NCBI GenBank assembly: GCA_965217605.1
Contig: CBDCJB010000014.1
Coordinates: 124,001 to 188,000 of the forward strand
Reading direction: 5' to 3'
Length of the DNA: 64,000 nt
From: JAYYZW01 sp965217605
Lineage (GTDB): Bacteria; Pseudomonadota; Gammaproteobacteria; Ga0077536
Position numbers and translations under genes: made by a program
The notes under the pieces: generated by a model
Told to the model about the DNA's origin: nothing
Seen by the model: only the letters and a program-made list of their open reading frames with translations
Database searches by the model: none
In this document: positions 16,523 to 24,596 of the stretch, in pieces
How positions within the stretch are numbered: position 1 is the stretch's first letter
How the letters are laid out: each line of letters begins with the position of its first letter

Positions 16523-16831
16523 TTAACGGTAAATCGTCGTCGAGTGTTGCACGCTCGCGCAGCCAGCTACCGACCGCGCGAGACGCGGATATGAGTAGCG
16601 GCGTTACGCACCCTCCCCGGCCGCACTCGTGGGGCGGTCCGGTCGCGCCGGGAGGCCTTGCGGTATCACCGGCAGCTTGTCCTGTCGAGTAATTGTAGCA
16701 TCGGGAGAACCGGATAAAATCGCTTCTTCTTTCCGAAAAGGACCGCCTACACAGCGGCTTAACGCGCAAGCTTCGATTATTCTTGCAACGGTTCCGCGCA
16801 GGCGCCTGAACGCTAACCCAAATAGGCTAGA
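16523..16831. other. Intergenic stretch without a recognised gene
   Basis: Upstream region of the PilZ-DUF1631 gene, ending at the inverted repeat of the IS4-type element. Short open frames here lack homology-like features and ribosome-binding sites. The promoter of the signalling operon is expected in it, but I see no clear motif. Confidence 0.5.
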
Positions 16832-18186
16832 CCCTGAAGGATCCCCACGAAACTAGGCCTCAGTCAAGGGGGTTAAGGTAATTTGCTGTAAGGCAGTCAT
16901 GGACTGTTCGATGTCGGTTATTGTCAACGTCAGGGTTTTCGTGCGAAAACTTTGTAAGCCCAAAAAGAAAGTCGAGAGCACGGGTCGATGCCGGGTCGTG
17001 TTGGCCTGGTAATGTCGCTGAAGGCCGAAACGTTGCATCGTATGGCCGACCAACCAAGCAACCAACGTTGCCAAGGTACCGATCAGAACAAGGATTGAAA
17101 GCCGTTGTGCACTGTTTGAACGTGCGCTGCGGAAATAGAGTCCTAACCGGGCATTCTTCATATCACGGAAACTCTCTTCAATCTGCATACGCAATTGATA
17201 ACACCGCATCACCTGTTTGGCCGCCCGCGCGCCCAAAGAGGTGACCAATACCCACGGTTCGCGCTGGCGTCGTTCGTTCGCCAGGCTGCGACCACCGCGT
17301 GCACGCGTGCCGCGGCAGGTCAAAAGTTGACGGCCCCGCTTATTGTTCTTTACCAGATAGAGGTCACAGGCCAACGGGTGCTTTTGGGTCAGTTCGACGC
17401 TCCCGATATGCCGTAGACGTGAGGTGGCCGTCACATGCAATGTTCGGCACGGTTGCCAACTGCCCTCGTTGTCCAACCGATAATGGGTGCGTCCGCGCAC
17501 GCGACCGACCCAGTCCCAACCCATCCGTTCGACCTGTTTAAACCAAGGGGTGCGGAAACCTGCATCTGTCACTAAGATCGGGCAACACCCCGGCGGCAAG
17601 ATGTCCCGTAAGTGGGCCAGAAAGCGCCTCCTCACCTGTCGGTTGTCGTACACCGACAGCGGATGCACTTCTTCGTAAAGTGTCAGGGCACGGCCTCCCA
17701 CCGGAACTGCCGCACGTAATAACTGCCACGACCGGTCTTCGCGCATATCCGACCAATCCAAAATAATCACCGGACGCCGCGCTTGGCCAAGCACCACCGT
17801 CGCTATCGTCTTATAAAGTGCATGTCGCTCTGACTGAAGATGACGATTACCGACTAACCGGTCGACTCGCTTGATGTTGTTTGACCCGAGCATCTGATTC
17901 CAGCGCGCGGCCAAGACCCGATAAGCTCATCTGTCGACCGACTAACAGCGCTCCAACGCTCGCCATCAAGGCCTTGAGTCTAACCGCGTGGACCTGTGGA
18001 CAAGCTTGCCTGATTATTCTGTGTAACAATCTCAGTGCATGCATGGCGTTCTCCCGTGACCAATTTGGTTTCGTCACCGTTATTGATCACCGAACGTCAT
18101 GCATGTTCCCTAAACGTCGTTAGTTTTTTTCCTAAATTATTATTTTCCTTCTCGTTTCTCTCTGTTTTCGTGGGGAGCCTTCAGGG
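16832..18186. mobile_element. IS4-family insertion sequence with 21-bp ends and CTAGA duplication
   Basis: Ends: 16832-16852 (CCCTGAAGGATCCCCACGAA...) and the reverse complement of 18166-18186, one mismatch in 21. The 5-mer CTAGA directly follows the pattern of a target duplication (16827-16831 and 18187-18191). Length 1355 bp. It carries one transposase gene that is split by a frameshift. Inserted between the PilZ-DUF1631 gene and glnS. Confidence 0.8.
16853..18077 (-). pseudogene. IS4-family transposase, frameshifted
   Basis: The N-terminal part lies in one frame (start 18077 or the ATG at 18044; RLKALMASVGALLVGRQMSL) and the rest in another (through 16853). The frames should join near 17880, where SDARVK should continue into NIKRVDRLVGN; one extra base or two missing bases account for it. 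The catalytic region is otherwise intact: ILDWSDMRED and VTDAGFRTPWF supply the aspartates, and YQLRMQIEESFRDMK is an exact Y-x2-R-x3-E-x6-K signature of IS4 transposases. Programmed frameshifting is possible but not typical of this family, so it is called a pseudogene. Confidence 0.75.
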
Positions 18187-18293
18187 CTAGACCTATGTAT
18201 GGTGGTGATTCAGCTACAGCACAACGCGTTGAGCTTTAACAAATTTTATAATTCTTCGATGAGACCAAACCGCCGCCACCCGAGCCCCTTTTA

Positions 18294-19967
18294 ATGGATT
18301 CCGGATCGAACCCGACCACCGCCAATTTCATTCGCCACATCATCGAGGCCGATCGGGCGAGCAACAAACACGGCGGTCGCGTTACCACGCGTTTCCCGCC
18401 GGAGCCCAACGGCTATCTGCATATTGGGCACGCGAAGTCCATTTGCTTGAATTTTGGCACAGCCCTGGACTACGACGGTACGTGCAACCTGCGCTTCGAC
18501 GATACCAATCCAGACACCGAGAGCGACGAATTCACCGAGGCGATTAAGGCGGATGTGAAATGGCTCGGATTCGACTGGGGTGATCGGGTGTTGCATGCGT
18601 CCGATTACTTCGATCAACTCTATCGCTACGCCTGCGACCTGATCACCGCCGGGAAAGCCTATGTCGACAGTCTCTCCGCAGATGAGATCCGCAGCTTTCG
18701 TGGGACGTTGACTGAAACCGGGCGAGAAAGTCCGTATCGAAATCGCAGCGTGGAAGAAAACCTGGATCTTTTCGAACGCATGAAAAAGGGGGAGTTCAAC
18801 GAAGGAACACATGTGTTGCGCGCCAAAATCGATATGGCCTCGCCGAATATCAACATGCGCGATCCGACCTTGTTTAGAATCCGAAAGTCTTCGCACCATC
18901 GCACGGGGGATAAGTGGAAGATATATCCCTTATATGACTACACGCATTGCCTATCCGACGCGTTGGAACACATCACGCATTCACTGTGCACACTCGAGTT
19001 CGAAGATCATCGTCCCCTGTATGACTGGGTCCTCGATCAACTCGACGTTCCCTGCCACCCGCAACAGATTGAATTCGCTCGTCTCGAACTCAACTATACG
19101 ATCACGAGCAAACGCAAACTCCTGGCCCTGGTAGAGGAAGGTTTGGTGTCGGGATGGGATGACCCGAGGTTGCCGACGCTGAAAGGCATGCGACGGCGCG
19201 GTTACCCGCCCGCCGCCATCAGGAATTTTTGCGAGCGGGTCGGTATTACGAAGAAGCAGACGATCATCGATATGGGCATGCTCGAGAAATGCGTTCGTGA
19301 GGAACTGGACCGCACCGCACCTCGCGCAATGGCCGTGCTCGACCCAGTCAAGGTCGTAATCGACAATTTTCCTAACGGCTCGACTGAGTGGCTCGATGCA
19401 CCGAACCATCCCAAAGACGAATCCTTCGGCAAGCGACGCGTTCCGCTGACCCGCGAAGTCTACATTGAGCGTGATGATTTCATGGAAGAACCGCCCAAGA
19501 AATTTCGGCGACTTTCACCGGGTAAGGAAGTCCGCCTGCGTTACGCTTACGTCATCCGATGTGAAGAGGTCATAAAGGATGACAATGGTGTCGTATCAGA
19601 ACTGCGATGCAGCTATGACCCGGACACTGCCGGCGGTAAGACGCCGGATGGGCGCAAGATAAAAGGGATTATTCACTGGGTGTCTTGCGACTATGCTCGA
19701 CCGGTCGAGGTTCGTTTGTTCGACCGATTGTTCAATACCCCGGATCCCAGTGCCGTTGAAGATTTTCGTACCTGCCTGAACCCGGAGTCGCTGCAATGCA
19801 TCGAACGTGCTTATGTCGAGCCATCCATACTCGAACAAGACGTCAAGGCGTTTCAATTCGAACGCCTCGGTTATTTTCGTCGCGATGAAGTGGCGGATTC
19901 GAAGGAGACGGTGTTCAACCGTACCGTCAGCCTACGGGACACCTGGTCGAAGATAGCCGCACAATAG
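18294..19967 (+). CDS. glnS: Glutaminyl-tRNA synthetase
   Basis: A 557-residue class I aminoacyl-tRNA synthetase, matching E. coli GlnRS (554). The RFPPEPNGYLHIGHAKSI stretch holds the class I HIGH motif (43-46) and the Pro-Glu-Pro-Asn-Gly typical of GlnRS/GluRS. The KMSKS-equivalent is TITSKRKL around 269-276. The anticodon-binding beta barrels follow (KRRVPLTREVYIERDDF; IIHWVSCDYARPVEVRLFDRLF). It charges tRNA-Gln directly. ATG start at 18294; no strong Shine-Dalgarno sequence is visible. It lies about 100 bases after the IS4 element, which may have replaced part of its upstream region. Confidence 0.97.
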   Translation: MDSGSNPTTANFIRHIIEADRASNKHGGRVTTRFPPEPNGYLHIGHAKSICLNFGTALDYDGTCNLRFDDTNPDTESDEFTEAIKADVKWLGFDWGDRVLHASDYFDQLYRYACDLITAGKAYVDSLSADEIRSFRGTLTETGRESPYRNRSVEENLDLFERMKKGEFNEGTHVLRAKIDMASPNINMRDPTLFRIRKSSHHRTGDKWKIYPLYDYTHCLSDALEHITHSLCTLEFEDHRPLYDWVLDQLDVPCHPQQIEFARLELNYTITSKRKLLALVEEGLVSGWDDPRLPTLKGMRRRGYPPAAIRNFCERVGITKKQTIIDMGMLEKCVREELDRTAPRAMAVLDPVKVVIDNFPNGSTEWLDAPNHPKDESFGKRRVPLTREVYIERDDFMEEPPKKFRRLSPGKEVRLRYAYVIRCEEVIKDDNGVVSELRCSYDPDTAGGKTPDGRKIKGIIHWVSCDYARPVEVRLFDRLFNTPDPSAVEDFRTCLNPESLQCIERAYVEPSILEQDVKAFQFERLGYFRRDEVADSKETVFNRTVSLRDTWSKIAAQ

Positions 19968-19979
19968 CGCGGCGCGCGG

Positions 19980-22379
19980 TTACTTTTCGGTCAAAGTCCA
20001 GACACCGTCCCAACTGTCTGCAGGCTCGTGCTCGCGATAATGCATCGCGCGCTTGCGGAACAGTGCGCTGGGACGATCTTGAGCGTCGCATTCGAGGGCT
20101 TTCTCGAATTGGTCGATTGCATCAGCCCATGAACGGGTACGGTAGCTGGTAAGGCCGCGCGCGAAATAATCGAGCAAGTCGGACTCTCTGCTGGGAGCAA
20201 GCTCCGATGCCAATCCGCGTACTTCGAGCACGGTAAGCGGTTCGGACCGGCCCTGCACCTGGATCAAATCCAATTCGCGTAAACGGTAGTCTTCTCGCAG
20301 CGTTTCGCGTGTCGACTGGCTGATTAACACGCGCGTGCCAAATAATTTGTTCGCCGTTTCGAGTCGAGATGCGATATTTACGCCGTCACCGACAACGGTA
20401 TATTCCATACGACGGGCCGAACCGATATTGCCTGCCACGACATCGCCGGAATTAATACCGATGCGAATTTCGAATTCCGGTCTATTTTCTCCACGCCGGC
20501 GTCGATTCAGCGCGCCCAATACTTGTTGCATACGGATCGCGACTTTGACGGCGTTGTCCGCATCTTCGGGCGACGGGAACGGCGTACCGAACACCGCCAT
20601 GATTGCGTCGCCAATGTACTTGTCGAGGATGCCGTTGTGGTCGAAAACGATCTCGACCATTTCGGTGAAGTACTCATTGAGCATCGACACCGTATCCGGC
20701 GCCCCAAGGCTCTCAGCAATGGTCGTGAAGCCCTTGATGTCGGAAAACAAGATCGTCGCTTTCTGTGAGCGGCCACCGAGGACGGATTCCCCTTCCGCGA
20801 GTACCTGCTCCGCGACTTCCGCGTTCATATATCGCGCCATGGTCGCGCGCACGCGTTTATCTTCGGTTATGTCCTCGATGATCATCGTACAACCGAGCAT
20901 ATGTCCTTCAGTATCCGCCAGCGGCATCGTATTGACGTTAACCGCAACGTCGAAGTCATCGAAAGTATGCAGATCGGCATCGAGGATGATATCGGGTTCG
21001 CAATTCGTGATTACTTTTTGAATACTCTCGAGGATCCAAGTATTGCCATTGCCAAATATCCGTTCCGCCGACGCGCCCAGCACCTCTTCTGCGCGTATAC
21101 GAAGTATCGCGGACGCGGCTTCGTTCATCTTTACGATATTTTGCGAGGTGTCGAGCGTGATTACGCCGTCGGACAAACTGCGTAGCACGTTCTCACTGTA
21201 GTTCCGTTCGTCGAGCACTTCGCGGAACAACCGCGCACTGTCCAAAGCGATCGCACTTTGCGATGCCAGCATTTCTAGTCGCCGTTGATCTCGAAGTCGG
21301 AATGGTCCGCCACGACGGTTCAGTACCTGCATTACGCCAATCGGTATCCCGAGCTTGTTAAGCACCGGGACAGCCAGGATGGAGTTCGTACGAAATCCCG
21401 TCTTTCGGTCCACTTCGGGGTTGAAGCGCGGATCGGCATAGGCATCCGGAATATTGATGGCTGTCCGCGTCGTGAATACCTCGCCAGCAATGCCGACGTG
21501 CGATGGGATGCGGATCTCCCGCTCGGCTATTCCTTCCGCAACTCTGGACCACAACTCATCAGTGTCAGGATCGTGCACGAATAGCGTACTGCGTTCGGCA
21601 TCGAGCAGATCGGTGACGATGCCGATGATCTTGCGCAATAGTTTTTCGATGTTCAGCTCTGAAGAAACGACCTGCGTGACTTCGAGAATGCGTGCTTCCT
21701 CGCGCTGCGAATCGCGCGCGCGCTCGCTGAGCTGCGCGGTTTCAACGACCGCAGCCGTGTGGGTTGAAAAGGCCTGCAGTAACGCGCTGTCTCCCGCGGT
21801 AAAGTCGCCTTGGCGCTTATTCAATACCTCGGTCACGCCGATGATGTCGCCGGCGCGCGTACGCACGGGGACGCATAATATATTGTGCGTGTGGTAGCCC
21901 GTTTCGGCGTCTATTGCGGAATTGAAGCGGGGGTCCGTATACGCATTGCGAATGATCGCCGGTTCACCACTCTGAAAGACCGCACCTGCGATACCGGCGT
22001 CGGAAGGAAAGCGAATCTCGTTGATCAGGTCGCCCTGCGCGATCCGTGAGAATAGTTCTTTGGACTCCGCATCATAGAGGAACAAGGAACTTCGATCGGC
22101 ATTGAAGGCGTCGCTCACAAGGGCGATAAGCCGGGTCAACAATACATCGAGAGATAAGGATTCGCGGACCTTGTGCGTAGCTTCGATCAAGGAATCGAGG
22201 CGCCGTACGAGATCATCGATCTGCCGCAGCAGTTCTCGGCGCTCTTGCTCGGGATAAATCTCAACGGTTTTTTGCAAGACGGTTTCTTGGAAACGACGCT
22301 CGAAAATATCGTGAACGGCGGGCGCAGTGGGTGAAATCCCATCGCGAGCCGTCTGCCCCTTTGAGTTCCGTTCGGTCAT
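19980..22379 (-). CDS. Class III adenylate cyclase with two GAF domains and a PAS domain
   Basis: A 799-residue soluble cyclase. Order: N-terminal coiled region (about 25-75), GAF 1 (about 80-215), GAF 2 (about 240-380), PAS (about 400-510), class III cyclase (about 540-715) and a C-terminal TPR-like tail (LLDYFARGLTSYRTRSWADAIDQFEKAL in part). The metal-binding aspartates are Asp547 (ILFSDIKGF) and Asp591 (KYIGDAIMAVFG); Lys587 and the Thr of EYTVVGDGVNIASRLE are the adenine-specifying pair, so the product is probably cAMP. The GAF repeats are related to each other (both have AGIAG or GIAGEVF with NAYTDPRFN or DAYADPRFN). It converges on glnS, the two ending 12 bases apart. Confidence 0.93.
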   Translation of the reverse strand: MTERNSKGQTARDGISPTAPAVHDIFERRFQETVLQKTVEIYPEQERRELLRQIDDLVRRLDSLIEATHKVRESLSLDVLLTRLIALVSDAFNADRSSLFLYDAESKELFSRIAQGDLINEIRFPSDAGIAGAVFQSGEPAIIRNAYTDPRFNSAIDAETGYHTHNILCVPVRTRAGDIIGVTEVLNKRQGDFTAGDSALLQAFSTHTAAVVETAQLSERARDSQREEARILEVTQVVSSELNIEKLLRKIIGIVTDLLDAERSTLFVHDPDTDELWSRVAEGIAEREIRIPSHVGIAGEVFTTRTAINIPDAYADPRFNPEVDRKTGFRTNSILAVPVLNKLGIPIGVMQVLNRRGGPFRLRDQRRLEMLASQSAIALDSARLFREVLDERNYSENVLRSLSDGVITLDTSQNIVKMNEAASAILRIRAEEVLGASAERIFGNGNTWILESIQKVITNCEPDIILDADLHTFDDFDVAVNVNTMPLADTEGHMLGCTMIIEDITEDKRVRATMARYMNAEVAEQVLAEGESVLGGRSQKATILFSDIKGFTTIAESLGAPDTVSMLNEYFTEMVEIVFDHNGILDKYIGDAIMAVFGTPFPSPEDADNAVKVAIRMQQVLGALNRRRRGENRPEFEIRIGINSGDVVAGNIGSARRMEYTVVGDGVNIASRLETANKLFGTRVLISQSTRETLREDYRLRELDLIQVQGRSEPLTVLEVRGLASELAPSRESDLLDYFARGLTSYRTRSWADAIDQFEKALECDAQDRPSALFRKRAMHYREHEPADSWDGVWTLTEK

Positions 22380-22706
22380 CGTCGCCCAGCGTTCAGCCTT
22401 ATTATCGTTCCCTTAGTCCAGTACGTTTTTATCAAGCGCACCGGTAGATTTCTGAGAGCTATTTCTCAAGATGCGGTTCGGTTGTCAAGTTAAGGAGGCC
22501 TAATGCGTAACTTCTTAACGATCTTGTAACAATCGGAAACAGTTGGATAAACTTGAATCGAGCAGCGGGCGATCTGAGAAGGATCCGTGCCGGATCGAGC
22601 CGGTTTCTATTTATCCATGTCGTGCACGGTAGCAATTTCGAATCGCGTTCCGTGAACGTCAGTGTGTTCATGACGCCCACCAATCGGTTCGATTGCGCAC
22701 CGTCCT
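22380..22706. other. Intergenic stretch without a recognised gene
   Basis: Upstream of the cyclase gene on its strand and downstream of the small zinc-ribbon gene. Overlapping short frames have no convincing start or composition. I see no RNA gene or repeat in it. Confidence 0.45.
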
Positions 22707-22928
22707 TTAACGGTTTCCGGCCCATACGATGCGAATTCCGCAATCCCTCGAATCGCAAATATGGCACCGGAGTTTGAGCTTCACCCGATTGATAGGGAAT
22801 CCAGGTCCGAGCGTATTCAATAGCCTGACCAGATTCAGTTGGTCCATCCGATGACAGCCGTTACAGACACCGAAAAGGCGATACGCCGCTGTTAGGTCCG
22901 CGAGTCTGGCTATTCCGACCTCTTCCAC
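22707..22928 (-). CDS. Small zinc-ribbon protein
   Basis: A 73-residue protein with two cysteine knuckles, VCNGCHR (residues about 21-25) and RCHICDS (about 54-57), separated by the hydrophobic LVRLLNTLGPGFPI and VKLKLRC. This spacing resembles small two-CxxC zinc-ribbon proteins common in proteobacteria. Start GTG at 22928; no strong ribosome-binding site is seen, which limits confidence. It lies 24 bases from the tRNA-Arg gene on the same strand. Function unknown. Confidence 0.5.
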   Translation of the reverse strand: MEEVGIARLADLTAAYRLFGVCNGCHRMDQLNLVRLLNTLGPGFPINRVKLKLRCHICDSRDCGIRIVWAGNR

Positions 22929-22951
22929 AATACAGAGACGGGTGACACTAT

Positions 22952-23028
22952 TGGTGCCCTGAGCAGGATTCGAACCTGCGACCTGCCGCTTAGGAGGCGG
23001 CCGCTCTATCCAACTGAGCTACCAGGGC
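22952..23028 (-). tRNA. tRNA-Arg (anticodon CCT)
   Basis: On the minus strand the sequence starts GCCCTGGTAGCTCAGTTGG and ends CTCAGGGCACCA. The acceptor stem pairs GCCCTGG with TCAGGGC, the D arm has AGCTCAGTTGGATAGAGC, the anticodon arm is CCGCC-TCCTAAG-CGG-like with CCT in the loop, and the T arm has GGTTCGAATCC. CCA is encoded (22952-22954). It reads AGG codons. Confidence 0.95.
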
Positions 23029-23040
23029 GATCGATACATA

Positions 23041-23129
23041 GTAGCCCGGATGAAGCGCAGCGCAATCCGGGGTGATTTGGGAAAACGTCACGCCGGTTCC
23101 CGGATTCCGCTACGCTCCATCCAGGCTAC
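23041..23129. repeat. REP-like palindrome pair
   Basis: Two inverted arms, 23041-23071 (GTAGCCCGGATGAAGCGC...) and 23099-23129 (CCCGGATTCCGCTACGCTCC...), separated by 27 bases. Same family as 10564-10635 and 41287-41357. Lies between tRNA-Arg and the 3' end of the aminotransferase gene. Confidence 0.8.
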
Positions 23130-23142
23130 GAGTTTGTGCACG

Positions 23143-24489
23143 TTAAGCGTTCGCTCGAATCGCGTCTCGCAACGTATCCACGATCCGCGCGATATCACTC
23201 TCACCTATCGTCGTCGGCGGTCCAACCGCGAGAATATCCCCCGTATAGCGAACCATGACGCCGGCGTCGAAACAGTGGTGAAAGATTTTCATCGCGCGAA
23301 TCGACGCTTGCCCTTCGATCGGCTGCAGCTCGATGGCAGCCGCCAGGCCGATGTTGCGAATGTCGATGACGTTGGGTTCGTCGCGCAATGAATGAATCGC
23401 GTCTTCGAGTACGGGCTCGAGCGTGCGGGCGCGATCGAACAATCCCTCTTCTTTATAGACGTCCAGTGTGGCAATGCCTGCGGCACAGGCCACGGGATGT
23501 CCGGAGTACGTATAGCCGTGGAAAAACTCCACTAGATGCTCCGGCCCTTGCATGAACGCATCGTAGATGTGGTTACGGACCAGTGCGCCGCCGAGCGGCA
23601 CCATGCCGCTGGTGATGCCTTTGGCAAAACCCATGATGTCCGGCATCACGCCGAAGCGATCGGGCGAGAAGAGTTCACCGAGCCGACCAAAGGCCGTGAT
23701 GACTTCGTCAAATATGAGGAGGATGCCGTGGCGGTCACAGATCTCGCGCAGGCGTTGGAGGTAGCCGACCGGCGGTACGATGACGCCCGCCGATCCCTGC
23801 ATGGGTTCGACGATGACGGCGGCGATCGTTGACGCATCGTGCAGGGCGACGATGCGTTCGAGGTCGTCGGCTAGGTGCGCCCCCCATTCGGGCTGACCTC
23901 GCGTGAACGCCATGTGTTCGAGGTCGTGGGTGTGCGGTAGATGATCGACACCGGGAATGAGCGTGCTGGCAAACGCTTTGCGGTTGGGCGTCATTCCGCC
24001 GACCGAAATGCCGCCGAACCCGACCCCATGGTAGCCCTTGGCCCTGCCGATGAGGCGGAAACGTCCGCCTTCGCCCCGTGCCTTGTGGTAGGCGATCGCG
24101 ATCTTCAGGCAGGTGTCGATCGCCTCGGAGCCCGAATTCGCGAAAAAAGCGTGATCGAAATCGCCTGGCGCGCCGGCGGTCAATTTGTTCGCCAGTTCAA
24201 AGGCCTTCGGGTGGTGAGCTTGAAAAGCGACCGCATAATCGAGCTCATCCAACTGCGCCTTAATGGCCTCGACAATCTTCGGGTGACGATGACCGGCGTT
24301 ACAGCACCACAACCCCGCCAGGGCATCGAGAATTTGGCGTCCGTCGGGCGTCGTGTAATACAGGCCGTCGGCGCGGCTGACCAACCGCGGGTTTTTTTTG
24401 AAATAGCGATTGTGGGTGAATGGCATCCACAAGGCTTCCAGATCCGGAATGGATGCGGACGGCGACAGGTTTTCGGCGGGTTCACTCAT
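23143..24489 (-). CDS. Class III (omega) aminotransferase, beta-alanine/pyruvate-type
   Basis: A 448-residue PLP enzyme of the class III aminotransferases. Motifs: HNRYFKKNPRLV and LAGLWCCNAGHRHP near the N-terminus, FFANSGSEAID (116-125), the PLP-binding Asp261 in LLIFDEVITAFGRLG and Lys290 in MGFAKGITSG. The sequence pattern is that of omega-amino acid:pyruvate transaminases, which move an amino group from beta-alanine or similar amines to pyruvate. Start at 24489 is supported by GGAG 8 bases upstream; an earlier in-frame ATG at 24552 is less likely. It lies 107 bases after the dehydrogenase gene on the same strand and may share in degrading amino or methylamine compounds. Confidence 0.9.
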   Translation of the reverse strand: MSEPAENLSPSASIPDLEALWMPFTHNRYFKKNPRLVSRADGLYYTTPDGRQILDALAGLWCCNAGHRHPKIVEAIKAQLDELDYAVAFQAHHPKAFELANKLTAGAPGDFDHAFFANSGSEAIDTCLKIAIAYHKARGEGGRFRLIGRAKGYHGVGFGGISVGGMTPNRKAFASTLIPGVDHLPHTHDLEHMAFTRGQPEWGAHLADDLERIVALHDASTIAAVIVEPMQGSAGVIVPPVGYLQRLREICDRHGILLIFDEVITAFGRLGELFSPDRFGVMPDIMGFAKGITSGMVPLGGALVRNHIYDAFMQGPEHLVEFFHGYTYSGHPVACAAGIATLDVYKEEGLFDRARTLEPVLEDAIHSLRDEPNVIDIRNIGLAAAIELQPIEGQASIRAMKIFHHCFDAGVMVRYTGDILAVGPPTTIGESDIARIVDTLRDAIRANA

Positions 24490-24561
24490 TGTTGTTGCTC
24501 CGAGGGGCACCGATGGTCGGACCACTCTAACGTCGTGGATTACGATCGACAACTCACCGGT

Positions 24562-24585
24562 GGTTCGCCCTCAAGCGGGCGAACC
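24562..24585 (-). terminator. Hairpin between dehydrogenase and aminotransferase genes
   Basis: A perfect 9-bp stem (GGTTCGCCC at 24562-24570 with GGGCGAACC at 24577-24585) and a 6-base loop, placed 11 bases after the dehydrogenase stop (minus strand). There is no T-run after it, so it may be a weak terminator or an mRNA-stabilising hairpin. Confidence 0.45.
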
Positions 24586-24596
24586 GGCGCATCCAA

